A stretch of DNA of 64,000 bases, taken from contig NC_092566.1 of assembly GCF_037975245.1 (NCBI RefSeq), forward strand, positions 1,242,001 to 1,306,000, in the 5' to 3' direction. Both the position numbers and the translations under genes were made by a program. The notes below the pieces were generated by a model that did no database searches, had not been told where the DNA came from, and was given only the letters and a program-made list of their open reading frames with translations. Of this stretch, positions 35,049 through 47,868 are shown in pieces. Position 1 is the first letter of the stretch. Every line of letters begins with the position of its first letter. The stretch is from Apostichopus japonicus. Lineage: Eukaryota; Echinodermata; Holothuroidea; Aspidochirotida; Stichopodidae.

Positions 35049-35069
35049 TTAATTTTTTTTTTTTTTTTT
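35049..35069. repeat. Poly-T tract
   Basis: About 20 T on the plus strand. No adjacent retroposon was recognised. Confidence 0.85.
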
Positions 35070-36332
35070 AATGAGACAGCTTGTCCTGGGTTAAATCTAC
35101 ATTCTCCAAATATATCTTACTGAATCAACTTTTTATCAGCCATAATTTTGTCTTTTTCAAAAGTTAGCTGCCATATATCTGTGCGTTTATTCAGTAACTT
35201 TTGTCACTTTTCTGAGAATTTTGCTATAAATATGGTATCAGACAAACATATCGCCATAGCAACATTATGAGATTCTGATTTTCGTTGCAATACCCATTGA
35301 TGAACTTCTCCCACCACGTAAGCCTACAATATCGAAGTTACCATTTATCTTCCAGATTCTAAATTTAGTCTGATCAGTTCCCCTTTTCTATTTATCCTTT
35401 CTTCCTTCCTGTCAGTGTTATCTGGTGCAAGAGGGATACACTAGGGTTATCCCCTCAAACTCTGTGACCATTTATCACACTTGATTACTAGTTCTTCGCA
35501 GAAAAAAGGAAACCTGATCATTAATCGAGTTCAAATAATTTACTTTGAGAGCTCAGAAACTCACAAAAGGGGGTAGCCCATATTTGGTTAGAATTAAATA
35601 AATTCTCACATGGGGGAATTTTTTTTAAAGTCTCCTCAACCAAGCAAAGGAAATTGGCAGGAAGTTCAGAAAGGTATTAAAAGTGATCAGTTTCTGGAAA
35701 TCTATCCTCCCCTCCCCCCCCCCCCCAAAAAAAACTTGACCCACTCTCAAATCCTGTCTTTACTGTCAAATGACGAAAGAGACAAATCATATTCTGAAAA
35801 GAACTACATGCCAAGAACAATCCTCACAGTTCCAGAGAACACCAAAATCAGAGAATAACAACTGCAACAATTCAAAGAGGGATTTCCCAGATTAATGTTA
35901 CCAATATAGATTTACAAATATATACAACAACCAATGCAGCAAGAAGGTGCTTATTAACAAGTTAATACTTCTAAGAATGCATCCAAACTTTCATAAAGTT
36001 ATCAAAATTCATTGAAACTATAATGTGTTGCAAAAGCAGGTCTGTGTAGCATAAATTGTGAAATTACAAATGTGTATTAAATTATAAGTGACAGAATCTT
36101 TTCATTCACATAGAGGTTCTAAAGGTGTTTAAACTATTTCCACACAAAAAAAAAAAAAAAAAAATACCTTATTTTGAGGGCCATTCCATTCTTGGCATAT
36201 TTGGTGTCAAAATCAATTTGACCAAATTGGTCATGCAGATATTGATTCATAGAATTCATTTAAAATAATAAAAAAAAACAATAAAAACAGAAACAGGAGG
36301 GAGAGGGGAGATATAAAGAGACAGATAAATAA

Positions 36333-36743
36333 ATAAGTGAACATTTATGACCAAACTATCATGGCAAGGGAGAGGGGAATTCAACCAAACCAACCCAAAC
36401 TATGGGTTTAGACCATAAGAAAGATATATGGATGGGGACTTTTTGGAAAGCATCTTTGCAAAAGAAAGAAACATTAGTATTTAACTTGCTATTGTGTGAA
36501 CGGCCTGAGAACGCTTCCTGATAAAACATTGTGAATTTCAGATCCTTACTAGGAATTACACTTTGTTTGTGTAGGAGTAACTATTGCTGCGATGCTGTTA
36601 TGATTGTATGTGTGTGCACTCATGCTATTAATAGGTCTATCCCAAGAATTAGGTTTCATACCAAGATAAATATGTGAACACTAATGACCAAACCATCATG
36701 GCAAGGTAGAGGGGAATTCAACCAAGCAAACCCAAACTTAGGG
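36333..36743 (+). repeat. Local duplication, first block (A-B-A')
   Basis: Segment A (36333-36406, containing TCATGGCAAGGGAGAGGGGA) recurs as A' at 36670-36743. Segment B lies between them (36407-36665) and recurs at 37420-37675. Confidence 0.85.
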
Positions 36744-37419
36744 TTAAAGTCTCAATGTGTGTTTGCCAAATTTTAAAATCGACCTTCCAGCTTACTTCCC
36801 TAAAAGCTCAGTGAAAATAACACCTTTATATGCAGTTTTCATATTTATAATCATTATTTTTTTATTGAGTGATCTGTCATTAAACATTTTGAACTGAATA
36901 TAATTTGCCAGATTTTTTAACGAGTCCGTAGGTTCTACAAACTTCAATCAAAATTTGCAAGCCCTGTCCAACAGATCATGCGCCAATCAAATCTCTCTGT
37001 TTTGTTTATGACCATTAGGCCTGTGTGCTAGCCTGTGTTATGTCCATTCTCTTGAATAGTATATATCTTTCTTTCCGGTCTTACCGAAGTAGCTTGCAAA
37101 ATTGTGTCATTTCCTTCCATTGCAAGGAATAAAGAGGTGTTTTCAGACATTGTCTCCGTGAAATTGGGTAAAGAAAGTGTACGATATGAGTATATATACA
37201 TTACATTTGTGTAATGAATATGCTGATATGGGCGGTCGCGGTGATTTTACGGTAAATCGTTCGCGCCATAATTGCAACAAAATTTTTTTTTCTTTCTTTC
37301 AATTGTGACATTTTTTCTCCATTAAACCCACCTGGTCAGAGTGCATTTAGAATAAGAAACATTGAATCTGCTTCAGAAGTTTGTTTTCCGAAATCCATCA
37401 GCAAACACGTATTGAGACT

Positions 37420-37675
37420 TTTAGACCATAAGGAAGACATATGGATGTCAACTTTCTTGAAAGCATCTTTGAAAAAGAAAGAAATATTGGTATTTAACTT
37501 GCTATTGTTTGAATGGCCTGAGAACGCTTCCTGCTACAACATTGTGTATTTCAGATACTTACTTGGAATAACACTTTGTTTGTGTAGGAGTAACTATTGC
37601 GATGCTGTTATGATAGTATGTGTGTGCACTCATGCTATTAATAAGTCCATCCCAAGAATTAGGTTTTGTACCAAG
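37420..37675 (+). repeat. Local duplication, second copy of segment B
   Basis: About 256 bp closely matching 36407-36665 (starts TTAGACCATAAGGAAGA, ends AGAATTAGGTTTTGTACCAAG). One open frame of 101 codons spans this copy but not the other, so coding is unlikely. Confidence 0.85.
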
Positions 37676-38544
37676 GACTGTCGATCACAAAAGACTGTAA
37701 GTGTTATTTCCTGGTAAGATTCTGGGAAGATCACAAATATATAACTCAAAATTGACTTTGGTACAAAGAGAGGAAAAGCAAGAATTTGGTCAAAAGATTG
37801 AGTGTGGAGGTGTGGGAAGGATGGAGGTGTGGGGGAGGGGAGGGAGAGATTTTGGTGCAAAAGTCTTGTATAACAGAATTTCTAGGAACAGGACTATAGC
37901 AATTGTGGTTTGTGTTGAATTTGTCTTTACCTGTTGCTGTCATACTTTATCAATAAAATGTCTACCCTTGTCTATTATCTACGATAACAGACAAGCTTAG
38001 GACAAAAGTGAAATCTGCTGTTACCTGAGATGCATTTGCAAAATATCACAACATCTGCTAAAATTCATATATTCCTGAAACAAAATCATATGTGGATGCA
38101 GTTTGGGCCAAAAGATACAGAATTTATGCCGTAATTTTGTTCAACAATCAACTTCAACCATAAGAAGATCTTTTCTTAATTTCCTTCATTCTTGGTATTT
38201 AAAAAATAGTCTAAGGTTGATATGCTTTGGGAAGTTGCTGGCATCAGAAACAAGAAACTTGTAGTAACACACTTGTACTAATATGTTGAATTTATCCCTA
38301 CCTGGTGCTACCACATTTAAATGCTGACTGCAAAAAGTAAGTTACAATGAAAAAATATACTGTTTTTACTTTGATGCACAAACAATTTCATTCAGGAACA
38401 ATGAATTTAGTCGTCAGCTTGATTCAAAGCTTGTATATGAAGATATAAAACATTTAATTACTATAGTGATTACTACTTAAAACCAGTTTATCAGTCTAGA
38501 TAATTAGAAGCAAGCAGATGATTGAAGCCACAGAGATGTCTTGT

Positions 38545-38663
38545 AGATATATATTACATACACAGATATAACATACATATATAAAACATACATATACAGT
38601 ATATAACAAACACAGATATATATACAGTATATATTTATTTATATATATATATATATTTATTAC

Positions 38664-38702
<39 letters not shown>
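38545..38702. repeat. (TA)n/(TACA)n microsatellite
   Basis: Alternating TA with TACA and TTTA interruptions. The minus-strand Tyr/Ile-rich frame is an artefact. Confidence 0.95.
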
Positions 38703-38703
<1 letters not shown>

Positions 38704-39399
38704 AGAAATATTTTGGGGACGAATTGGGAGTGTTTTCGCTTTTCTCGGGACGAGGAGTGATATAGGACACACGCACCCATCACCTCTAATCCCCTCCTAC
38801 ATCTATGACATATGTTTCAAAACAAAACTTACTTAAATTTTGAAAGATATGAGAAATGGAGGCAATTATATATCTGAGCAATTTTAGCAATTTACTCAAA
38901 AGATAATATATTCGTTCCCTAAAATTACTCGTCAAAATTTCTTACATTTCTGCTTTACGGTTACTCCAAGCATTTACTCCCAGTATACCATAGTAATTAC
39001 CAGTTTTTCTAATAAAAGAGTTTAGCAGCAAACAAGGGTATGTTTCCCTGGGATATGATGTCTGCTGCAGCTATTTGCATTTTCAGAAAAAGTGTCTATC
39101 CGTGTGAGATAAGATCGAAAGCTTTAAGTAGAAACATTTATAAGACTTCAGCGCATGCATACAAGTATATTAAAATTATGAGGAAGTTTTTTGTCCCCAC
39201 ATTTTATTTGAAATACATTAAGCCAGTTGTTAATGCATTGTAGAAATTCTTGGACGACACAAGACACTCTACAAAAAAAAAAAACCAAATCTTGGTAAAA
39301 TAAGCAAGCAGAGAGGAAAACATACAAGAACATTAAGCTGAGACCAGCTTGTCAAGTTTTAGTCAATTTAGCATCAATAGAAAGCTTTGTGTGTGGTGG

Positions 39400-39462
39400 A
39401 AGGGGTAAGATGTGGGGGAGGGGATGTGTGGGAGGGGATGGGTGGGAGGAAATGGGTGGAGT
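39400..39462 (+). repeat. G-rich tract
   Basis: GATGTGTGGGAGGGGATGGG-type repeats. Quadruplex potential on the plus strand. Confidence 0.6.
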
Positions 39463-41159
39463 TAGCGATGTATCACCACAGTTACCAGGAAAGGGGGAGA
39501 GGCAAAGGTCTTTCACTAAAACTTTAAACGTTAAGTAAATTGTGTTATATATTTACACATTTATGAAATCAACATTGTAGGAGAATGAGGTGGAAAGAGC
39601 AATTCCTCTCAAAGTTCTCCACTCCCATCTGGCAAAGAAAGGAAAAGATCATTTTGGGGGAAAATAATGATTGTGATCTTTTTTAACCTAGCAAATTTAT
39701 TTGCATATATACGTTCAATGCAGGGTGACTGTGAAACTGGGAACTAAGATAGAAAACAGGTAAAAAGTATGAGGTTGAAAACTATAAGACCTCAAAGTAC
39801 ACATTCAGTATGTTGGGCAAATAGTACCTTTCATTGAGTCAATTATGCAACGGTTCATCTAGCCGTAAAGTATAAACAGTGCTAACTTATCTCATTCTTT
39901 ATAGACCGGTGATTAGAATCGAGATACTTTAACCGTAACGTCTAAACAGCTTTGCATTTACTTGGGAGATATATACAAACACATAGGACTTTATGGTTGA
40001 TTGTAATGACATTGTAAACATTACTAGTTTGAAGAGAATAATAAAAACAGCTCTATCTATGTACACATCAGTGTTAAAAGTATTAAAGGTGTTGTAAACA
40101 GAAAGATAGGGTATAAGTTGTTACTATTTATCTGCTTCTGCACTGTCCTGTGTTGTTGTGAGTTGTGAGCTGAGGGGATTCAAAACTAAAAAGGAATGTA
40201 AAGGTGATGGGGATGACCTGGGTAGCAAGTGCTAGATAAAGGGGATAAAGGAGGGTGGGGGAGGGGGGAGGAAGGTGAAAGGAAGAATAGATGTGAGCTT
40301 ATTCTGTAATGTTATTACTGAATGTATATAATATCATTGTGATGTAGCCACTCTATTCATGGTCTCCACCAAATACACAAAACCTTCATCTTCAGTTATC
40401 CTATCTGACCCTTTTCCGCCTCCCCCTCCCCCATTACTTCCCAGGCATTCGTTGACTAATTTTGTAGACGATGAAAAATTAATCCATACCAAAAGAAAAA
40501 TTCAAAAAACGTAATCATCACCCGTAAGTATATACAAAGAATAACGTAAAAGTACCTATGCACAATATTCTCCAAACAATTTTTTTTTTAAATTTATTTA
40601 AAATTATGTTTATTGTAAAATTACATCGACAACTACGGAAAGTAAATTGCTACCAATATATTCAGGTCCTAATTCTCATTAGGATTTATCCTCAAATATG
40701 CAGGTTTTAAGGTCAAAATGTAAATTTTGAATTTTCTTTACACAATAACATCAACGAACAACTTGTATCCCGGTTTAGAATTAAACATCATAACAACGAG
40801 CAAGTGGAACTCTAAATAGGCAAAAATTATCTCGTTACCATAGTAACAGAATGGATGAGTATATCTTTAACAGCTAAAGTGAGGACTGTTAAGAAAGGGG
40901 AGTACTTTGTGGTTTAGGAGACAATTAGGTAAAGGCCAAATAGAGGTAAACCAATGGAAGATCAGGAGCAATAAAGATCAGTCCTCAGTCGACAGTAAAC
41001 ATCTCAATTAGCTGTGAAATTCAAAAACTGAAGTAAATTGTCTTTGGCAGCCATCTTCTCCACTAACTGTACACACGCTGTTACTGTAAGAGTACACTTG
41101 ATTACAACAACAAAATGCATAACGGTTCAGATCAAGGAAATTAAAGGTAGATCGAGCTT

Positions 41160-41340
41160 CCCCATACATGACTTGGGAGAATCTATCCCCCTTCCTTTAT
41201 CTTCCCTACCTCCATTATTCATCCTCTCCTCTAGTTCTTCTATACTCCCCCCCTTCATCCTTCATCTTTTCCCGCCTATTTATTATGATCTTGTAATTCT
41301 TCCCCCTTTCTGATCCTCTCTCCTAGCTCCCTACCCTGTA
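41160..41340. repeat. Polypyrimidine tract
   Basis: C/T-rich stretch with scattered A. The overlapping Pro/Ser/Leu frame is low complexity and not called. Confidence 0.6.
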
Positions 41341-41369
41341 CTCTTTCCATGGAAAATTTATTCAATACA

Positions 41370-41440
41370 GTAATGATTTTTGTGACCAAATCTTAAAAAC
41401 AAAAAAATGATTTTTGTGACCAAATCTTAATAATACAAAA
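41370..41440 (+). repeat. Two-copy tandem repeat
   Basis: TGATTTTTGTGACCAAATCT followed by an A-rich spacer, twice in tandem. Confidence 0.8.
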
Positions 41441-42086
41441 AAAATGTTGAAACTTTAATGTAGATGTCAATCAAATATGTTAAATATGTTTTGTACTTTT
41501 TTCCCCACAAAAAATGTGATATCAATTTCTTCTAATATTTGTAATGACCCGCTTTAATATTTTGGTGACTCTTAACAGAGTCAAGATTCCTGGTTTGAAT
41601 AACAATAACAATAACATTAATCATAATAATGATGATGGTGATGATAGCCCCGAATCAGAGAAGAAGTAGCTACTCTAGGCACTAAACAATACAAGTCAAC
41701 CACAATCAAAGGAACAAGTAATTAAATTAATCTTTAGGTATATGGGTAAGGATCTGTCCAATTTAAGCTATATAATTGCCATAATCATTCCTTTTTCTAT
41801 TTATTTTACACCCCACCCCCATCTCACACCCCCAAACCTGACATTTTTGCATGTAAATCATTCTACATTTCCATTTTTCTTCATAATTTTGATAAATATG
41901 TTACAGTTCTTTACATTCCTTGAATATGGCAAGCTCTAGGTCATGAATTTTACATTCTAGTCAGATTTTGTATAATACCATGAAAAATCAATTCATATTC
42001 TCCTACAGCCTTAGGATGGTTACCTTCTTTTGCCCCACCTAATCTGTCATCACACCCTAAGTTTGAACTGGACACTACTTAAGAGT

Positions 42087-42100
42087 GGGGGGGGGGGGGG
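42087..42100. repeat. G14 homopolymer
   Basis: Fourteen G, followed by AGAGGGG. Confidence 0.9.
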
Positions 42101-42764
42101 AGAGGGGCAGAGAGACCTTTTTGAAACATTAAGTAGGACACTAAATGTCTTGCTAAATGCTAAGGTCATAAATGACCCCAGATTGGGTTCCAGTGGGTCA
42201 CAGGGCCAAAGAAAGCGCTATAATTTAATCACTGTTGCTGAAGGTTCCTAGGTCAAGCAGAACAGAGGCTTTGTTGACAAAATATGTCAACTAATATGTC
42301 TGCTACAAATCTTTCAGTGAAGTACAACTAAGTTTTTGTTCAGACCGTTTGAACACTACCAAAAGGAAACTACTTCAATATATTACGTGGGAAAGAAACG
42401 AAATATTGGAAATTTAACTACAATCCATGCAGGTTTTATTTTGTTTTTGTTAGTTCCTTCTTCGCCTTAAAATAATCAGAAGGCGGTCGATAATTTCCAG
42501 AAAATAAAGCCAGACAGTTGGTTTCGATACTGTTAAATATGATTGGTCTGATTAAACAAGAGGTTAAACTATTTTACTAATTAATAAAAAGATGGAAGAG
42601 ATATGAAATAAGTAATTTTTTGGTGGTTGTATGCAGTTATTCTATCAATTAATCACTAAAAATTCATTAATAATAAATGAGCATTTCTTTTGGTGTGACA
42701 AAAAGGACAAGTAACTAAATATTTCTTTCGTCACAGGAGTCATAATAACCTTTGTGCAATGAAA

Positions 42765-43116
42765 ATCAAGGCAATAAGGTGTTTATTACTATCTGTTTTA
42801 GGCTTTAACAATATTTGTCTTATTGTACTTATAGTTTCTCATACTTATTTATATATCATTATTGACTATGATTTAATCTTTTGTGTATTCTTTGTTTACA
42901 ACTATTTTATTATTTACATATTTCTAGATTTGGTTTTGGACTATAAGCTTTGTTATGTTGTGGCTTTAGGCTTTTACATTTTATGCCTTATTGGTTCTTT
43001 ACATTTAATATTTAGGTTTTTGTTACTATTAATATTACTATTACTATTTTTAGGTTTTACATTTGTAAAGGGCTTTGAGCAGCTTTGCTATATAAATATT
43101 ACTTATTATTATTATA
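42765..43116 (+). mobile_element. Possible retroposon body with SINE/LINE-like 3' tail
   Basis: The end (43061-43116) reads GTAAAGGGCTTTGAGCAGCT, then TTGCTATATAAATATTACTTATTATTATTAT. This combination of GCTTTGAG, CTATATAAAT and an ATT-repeat tail is a familiar 3' end of marine-animal SINEs and related LINEs. The T-rich body upstream is diverged and carries no recognisable RNA-polymerase III boxes. Its 132-codon frame is low-complexity hydrophobic and not a gene. Confidence 0.45.
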
Positions 43117-43797
43117 AATTGGTTAATCAAGGGCTTGTGATCAATCATCAAAGGTGACCCAATTTCATGTCAGCTGAGCAAAACTGTCCTCAAGGTTGTC
43201 AAGAACAACCACTTCATGGCCCCTGACACCATGAAGGGGAGGAAGGATGGGTGCATGGACGGACAGGGAGAGGGAGAGGGACGGGTGAATAATATCCCTG
43301 ATAACATTCATGGCAATGATCTTCATGAGAGCATGGTGCTGCCAAAGGGGCAATTTCAATACCAGTCAACATTTGTCTGACTCCAGGCCTCACCCCTGTC
43401 ACTTCAACCTCCAATCTCAAACCTGTATGTGGGTCCATGCAGTTTCTTAACACAGAGAGTGCACTCAGAATTATATTAACCCTTATAAACAAGTAAAATT
43501 TCTGTTCAGGAAATTCCAAGTTGTTAATGGTTATATAGCACACCATTTTTTTTTTTTTAAATAAACGTGACCCTCGTCAGGTGTGTATTGTCATCATGTA
43601 TGACCAGTCTACATGATCTAACATTACCATGAACATGCATTAGTAGCAATCAGAATTAATGATTGAAACCAAAAATTGATTCTTCGGACTAAAAGACTGC
43701 AAACATCGCCGTTTTAACATTTGCTCACTGTATTTGTTACTGCAACACTTTCACTAGATTCATATATTCCATGATATGTGTATTGGTTTGTTTATAT

Positions 43798-44701
43798 CAT
43801 GGGCGTCAGCAGGTTTCAGAAAGTGAGGGGGACACTATACTATCTAAGCGGAGCGCCACCATTGGTTGGCGCGTAGCGTACCAGAAAATTTTGGGTACAT
43901 AAGACCCCCTAGATCGCAGGAGACGGCCTTCCTGAGTCGTTTTTAGTTACATCAGAACCAGATCTGTGAGGAGAAATTTTGTCTCACAAAACTAAATTCC
44001 GACAGAAAGTACTGGTAGAAAGATGCCGTTCTGACACCAAGGGAGACGAATTACACAGCGTCCATCTCAAACGAAATATTGAAAAAGTGGCGCCGTCACC
44101 TCCGGGATGAGTGGAGTGGTATATATAATACATGCATGTAGGTGCGAGACGTCAGTTGTTATGTGCCCAGGTACTTTAATAATAATAATCAGAAAAAGGC
44201 ACCGCGCGCAGAGCGTGTGTAGCGCCTAGCCGGCACTCAACAATAAAGATCTACCATATCCGGCGAATACATGTAGCCTTAATTACTTAACCCCTACACC
44301 CCTATTCGTCCGTCCAGTCCAAGGGACTGGAGGTAGTGATATGAACATAGTAACTCATCACCATCTACCTGTATGGCTTACCTAATGCCTTGGAACCCAT
44401 ACAAACAACATGTGTGCAAGATTCAATACACTTTCGAATGGTCTCCCCCCCCCCCCGAACGAATTAAATGGGCAGATTTAGGATATTGGGAGAATGGGAG
44501 ATAAATGACGGTGCAAGTGATAGATAGCAGGGGCCCAGGGAGTCCAGATTTCTTGACCTTAAATAGAAAATCGCGCATATGCATGTGATTTTTTTTAATA
44601 ACTACTCTGAAAAGTGGGGGGGACAAATGATATGATATCCCCTCCACTTTTGAAAGTGGGGGGGACATGTCCCCCCCGTCCCCCACCTGTTGACGCCCAT
44701 G
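43798..44701. mobile_element. 904-bp hAT-like non-autonomous transposon
   Basis: Ends CATGGGCGTCAGCAGGT and ACCTGTTGACGCCCATG are inverted repeats with one mismatch, flanked by a perfect 8-bp duplication GTTTATAT (43790-43797 and 44702-44709). The left portion shares the conserved hairpin module with 16245 and 27489. G7ACATGTC7-like runs lie at the right end. No transposase. The interior (44030-44280) is richer in CpG than the flanks. Confidence 0.85.
43853..43872. repeat. Conserved hairpin module, copy 3
   Basis: The same stem with one loop change (CCATTGGT). The flanks CTATCTAAGCGGA and AGAAAATTTTGGG are also conserved. Confidence 0.8.
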
Positions 44702-44750
44702 GTTTATATATATATATATATGCGTGTGTGTGTGTCAGTGTGTGTGTGAC
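44702..44750. repeat. (TA)n(TG)n microsatellite
   Basis: TATATATATA then GTGTGTGTGT, immediately after the hAT-like element. The right target duplication merges into it. Confidence 0.9.
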
Positions 44751-45189
44751 ATGACCGACATATTAACTGCACTTATAAACAGAGTTAAGTACTGGAAAAT
44801 GTGCTCATTCGAGCGGTAACTTTTCAAGCATGCATGATTTCCAGTCCAAACATAAAAAGTTTGCAGATGCCAAAGAAAAATCGAACAAAGATGGAAAGAT
44901 TAAGAAAACCAGAGAATAAACTAACGATTACAAAAGAGTCTGGAGGGATATAGGTCTATAAAAAAATTACAACTGACCTACATATTATATCTTGTTCACA
45001 CAAAATACTCTCTTGTCTCTTAACCTGCAGTGTTGAAAGAGTGGGCAAGCCCTGGGAAAGGTGTTTCTTTAATACTCTGTTTGACCTGATTACAGTAATG
45101 AAAAATTAAAACCCCCTGTCATGGTGCTGAGACTGTTAACAGTGCTATTTGACTAATGATCAGTTATGACAAGAAGAAACAAACCTAGT

Positions 45190-45365
45190 CATTGTCATTG
45201 GTCTGTGCCACAAAGATACACATATGAATAACAACTCCCCCTTGTAACCCACTCCCCACCCTTCAAGTACCAGAATCAAACTCAACCAGTATCATTGGTC
45301 TGTGTGATAGACATACCTGTGGATAAAAACTCCCCCTGTAACCCCTCCCCACCCTTCACTACCAG
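45190..45365 (+). repeat. Two-copy direct repeat of about 80-85 bp
   Basis: Copies at 45190-45273 and 45286-45365 share TCATTGGTCTGTG, then AACTCCCCCT-GTAACCC and CTCCCCACCCTTCA. Confidence 0.8.
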
Positions 45366-46110
45366 CGAAACCCAAAATATGTTATCAAACACATTTTCAA
45401 ATTCTCGAAAATAATATTTTTTTTTTGGAGAAAATATAAGGAAATAAGTAGGAAATCTTGAATATCCACCCCTGAAAACTAAGAGTAGGGGTACCACATG
45501 GCATAGTCTTATGAGAACCTTCTGCACATCATGATTGTCATCTTTTCAAATAGAAATTTAGTTAACACTGCCACAAACAACATCGCTTACATTATATTTT
45601 TTTTTCAAAATTTGATAATTCTCTTCTATCCATTGTATGATGTAGTTGATTACTTCAATTGACACACCAAGAACATTATAAATGGACTTCTTGGAATCGG
45701 ACATTAAAAATTAATCCAGATACATTTACAACTTTCAACCAGATACTGTGTTCTTAATGCAAATATGATAACAAATTTATGAAGTATATTTTAAATTCTG
45801 ACAGGTTGCTATAGCAACTTGAAATTATCACTTTTTGCTCGCAAGTTAAAGTAGATCATTTACGCGCTCCTCAGGAAAGGATCAGCTTCAGTGGGTAAAA
45901 AAATTTAACATTTGTAGGGATTTCCCAACTGGCAGTCGTACAGTGTCGCACAGATGGTTCAAACTGGCTGAAACTGCTCAGTTTTAACAAATATAACCAA
46001 TCACTGGTTAATAAATTTGCATGTGACCTAAACAAGCACCGGTCGTTAACAGTGGACAATCGTTGTGTGAGCTGATCAGTCGGTCAGTGTGCGGGGATTA
46101 GCCGTAGGGC

Positions 46111-46118
46111 TATAAATA
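46111..46118 (+). promoter_or_regulatory. TATA-box-like TATAAATA
   Basis: A consensus-like TATAAATA sits just downstream of a CpG-enriched stretch (45930-46110) with a CCAAT at about 45998. It could be a plus-strand core promoter, but no downstream gene is visible, so this is speculative. Confidence 0.2.
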
Positions 46119-47214
46119 GACACAGTGGTATTGCCAAGGAGGATTGGGGGAGGGGGTGGGGTAATGGGATGAGGCCTGGTGCCTCCCAAAATGCTTAGTA
46201 TACTATACACTGACTATAATTAACTTATGCCTACTGTACACCCATATTCTGCTGATTGGAAATGATGAATTCCTCAAAATGTCATGGGGCTTTTCCCTCC
46301 TTGACCCCCACTATTGGCCATATGGTGACCCCCTGGACCCCAAACCAATAGGGCTCTGTGCTCAGGACAGGCAGGTATCACTTTGCACTAGCCGCATGTT
46401 TGTCCTCCCCAAACCTTGCTTTCATTTTGCTGGGCCTCCTCCCCCTCCCCCTCCCACTGTCAAATGTCTGGCATTGCTGGCTAGATAGCAGAATATCTGG
46501 GATAGAGATCTCAAGGAAATAAAATAGCTGAATAAACCGATCTTATATGCAACCTCCAAGATAACCTTACTACAAGACCTAACATTTCCTGAATATTCAA
46601 TAACCTGGGAGAATATTTATCGACAAGAACTAAAAATAATAACTGAAAGATTCAATTTCCATGACACATATTGTACAGGAAACAATTGACCTACCTCTTG
46701 CATGCACCATCACCAAAACATTGGAGAGTTAATTTAGAAAAACGAGGCTGAAAGGCATTTATCTTTTTAAATCATCTTATGTAAAAAATTATACCGGCTC
46801 CAGGTCATCTAATGTTATAATGTGTGTAACCATAGCAACATCAAAAAGGGATAGAAAACAATGGCCCTTAATTCCCACTGGTACAATTATCCGTCTGGCA
46901 CTCTCTGCTTACAAAAAGAAAGGTCACAGGTTTTTGAGCACTTCAGTTCATTTTAAAATATAGGATATATAACCTTCTATCCTTTGATTTACAGAGGATT
47001 GATGTTGTCAAATACTGTTTCTTATGTTCATTCAACTGCAGACAATAACTGTTAATGCAAAAGCGTGACTAACCCACTCGAACCACATCATGAAAATATG
47101 CAAAGTGCCTTTGAGAGAGACAGAGAGAGAGAATGGGAGGTGGGGGGGGTGGGGAGGGTTCATTAATTACAAAGAAGTGCTCCTTTAAAATTGGAACGTG
47201 AAATAATTGAACCA

Positions 47215-47260
47215 TCCTCAAAAAAAAAAAAAAAAATCAAGAAAAAAAAGGGGGGAGGGG
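47215..47260 (+). repeat. A-rich then G-rich simple sequence
   Basis: A run, then AAAAAAAAGGGGGGAGGGG. Simple sequence. Confidence 0.8.
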
Positions 47261-47868
47261 ACACATGCAACTAACAGCTTCCCCATAAATTCAGCAACTT
47301 TTTCTATTATTAGAGCTTCACAAGTTATGTTTAGGACCAGTTTTGTGGTTCAAGTTTTAAGTAAAACAAAACAAATTACCATAATGGACAGTACTTTAAT
47401 TTTAAACCAATTGGCTCTTCTTTCGTATTTGACGTGCATAAACATTGTTTGTGACAAAACTAATATTTCAAATTATGTCAACGATATACTGTAGGATACA
47501 ACCGTTCTCGTTTGTGCCAGACCATTTAATTACATTTGTTTCACTTTCATAGTTTTTGGAGCCAGCCCTTAATGAACGTCTCCCACGGGTATTCAAGACT
47601 TGAGGCAGCATCTGCCGATTCTAATTAATACCAGACATCAATTTAAATAGATAATCTCAGAAAACTGATGGAAACGATGACAACAGTCATTAACATCTCA
47701 GCCTGAAAGTACTTAATCTGTTTTACAAGCCACTGTATGAATCCATAAGCCCTTGCAAAGTTGTAATGCAGGATTAATTCTCTTAATCCTTGGGATCTTA
47801 TGGAAGATTCTCATTATGACCTAGCGAAAGCATCTGGACACAACAGTCCAGTTTTAACGACATACATA

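Noticed and set aside
42759-43157. 132-codon hydrophobic frame resembling a membrane protein
   Set aside because: It is T-rich low-complexity sequence ending in a retroposon-like (ATT)n tail. The hydrophobicity follows from base composition.
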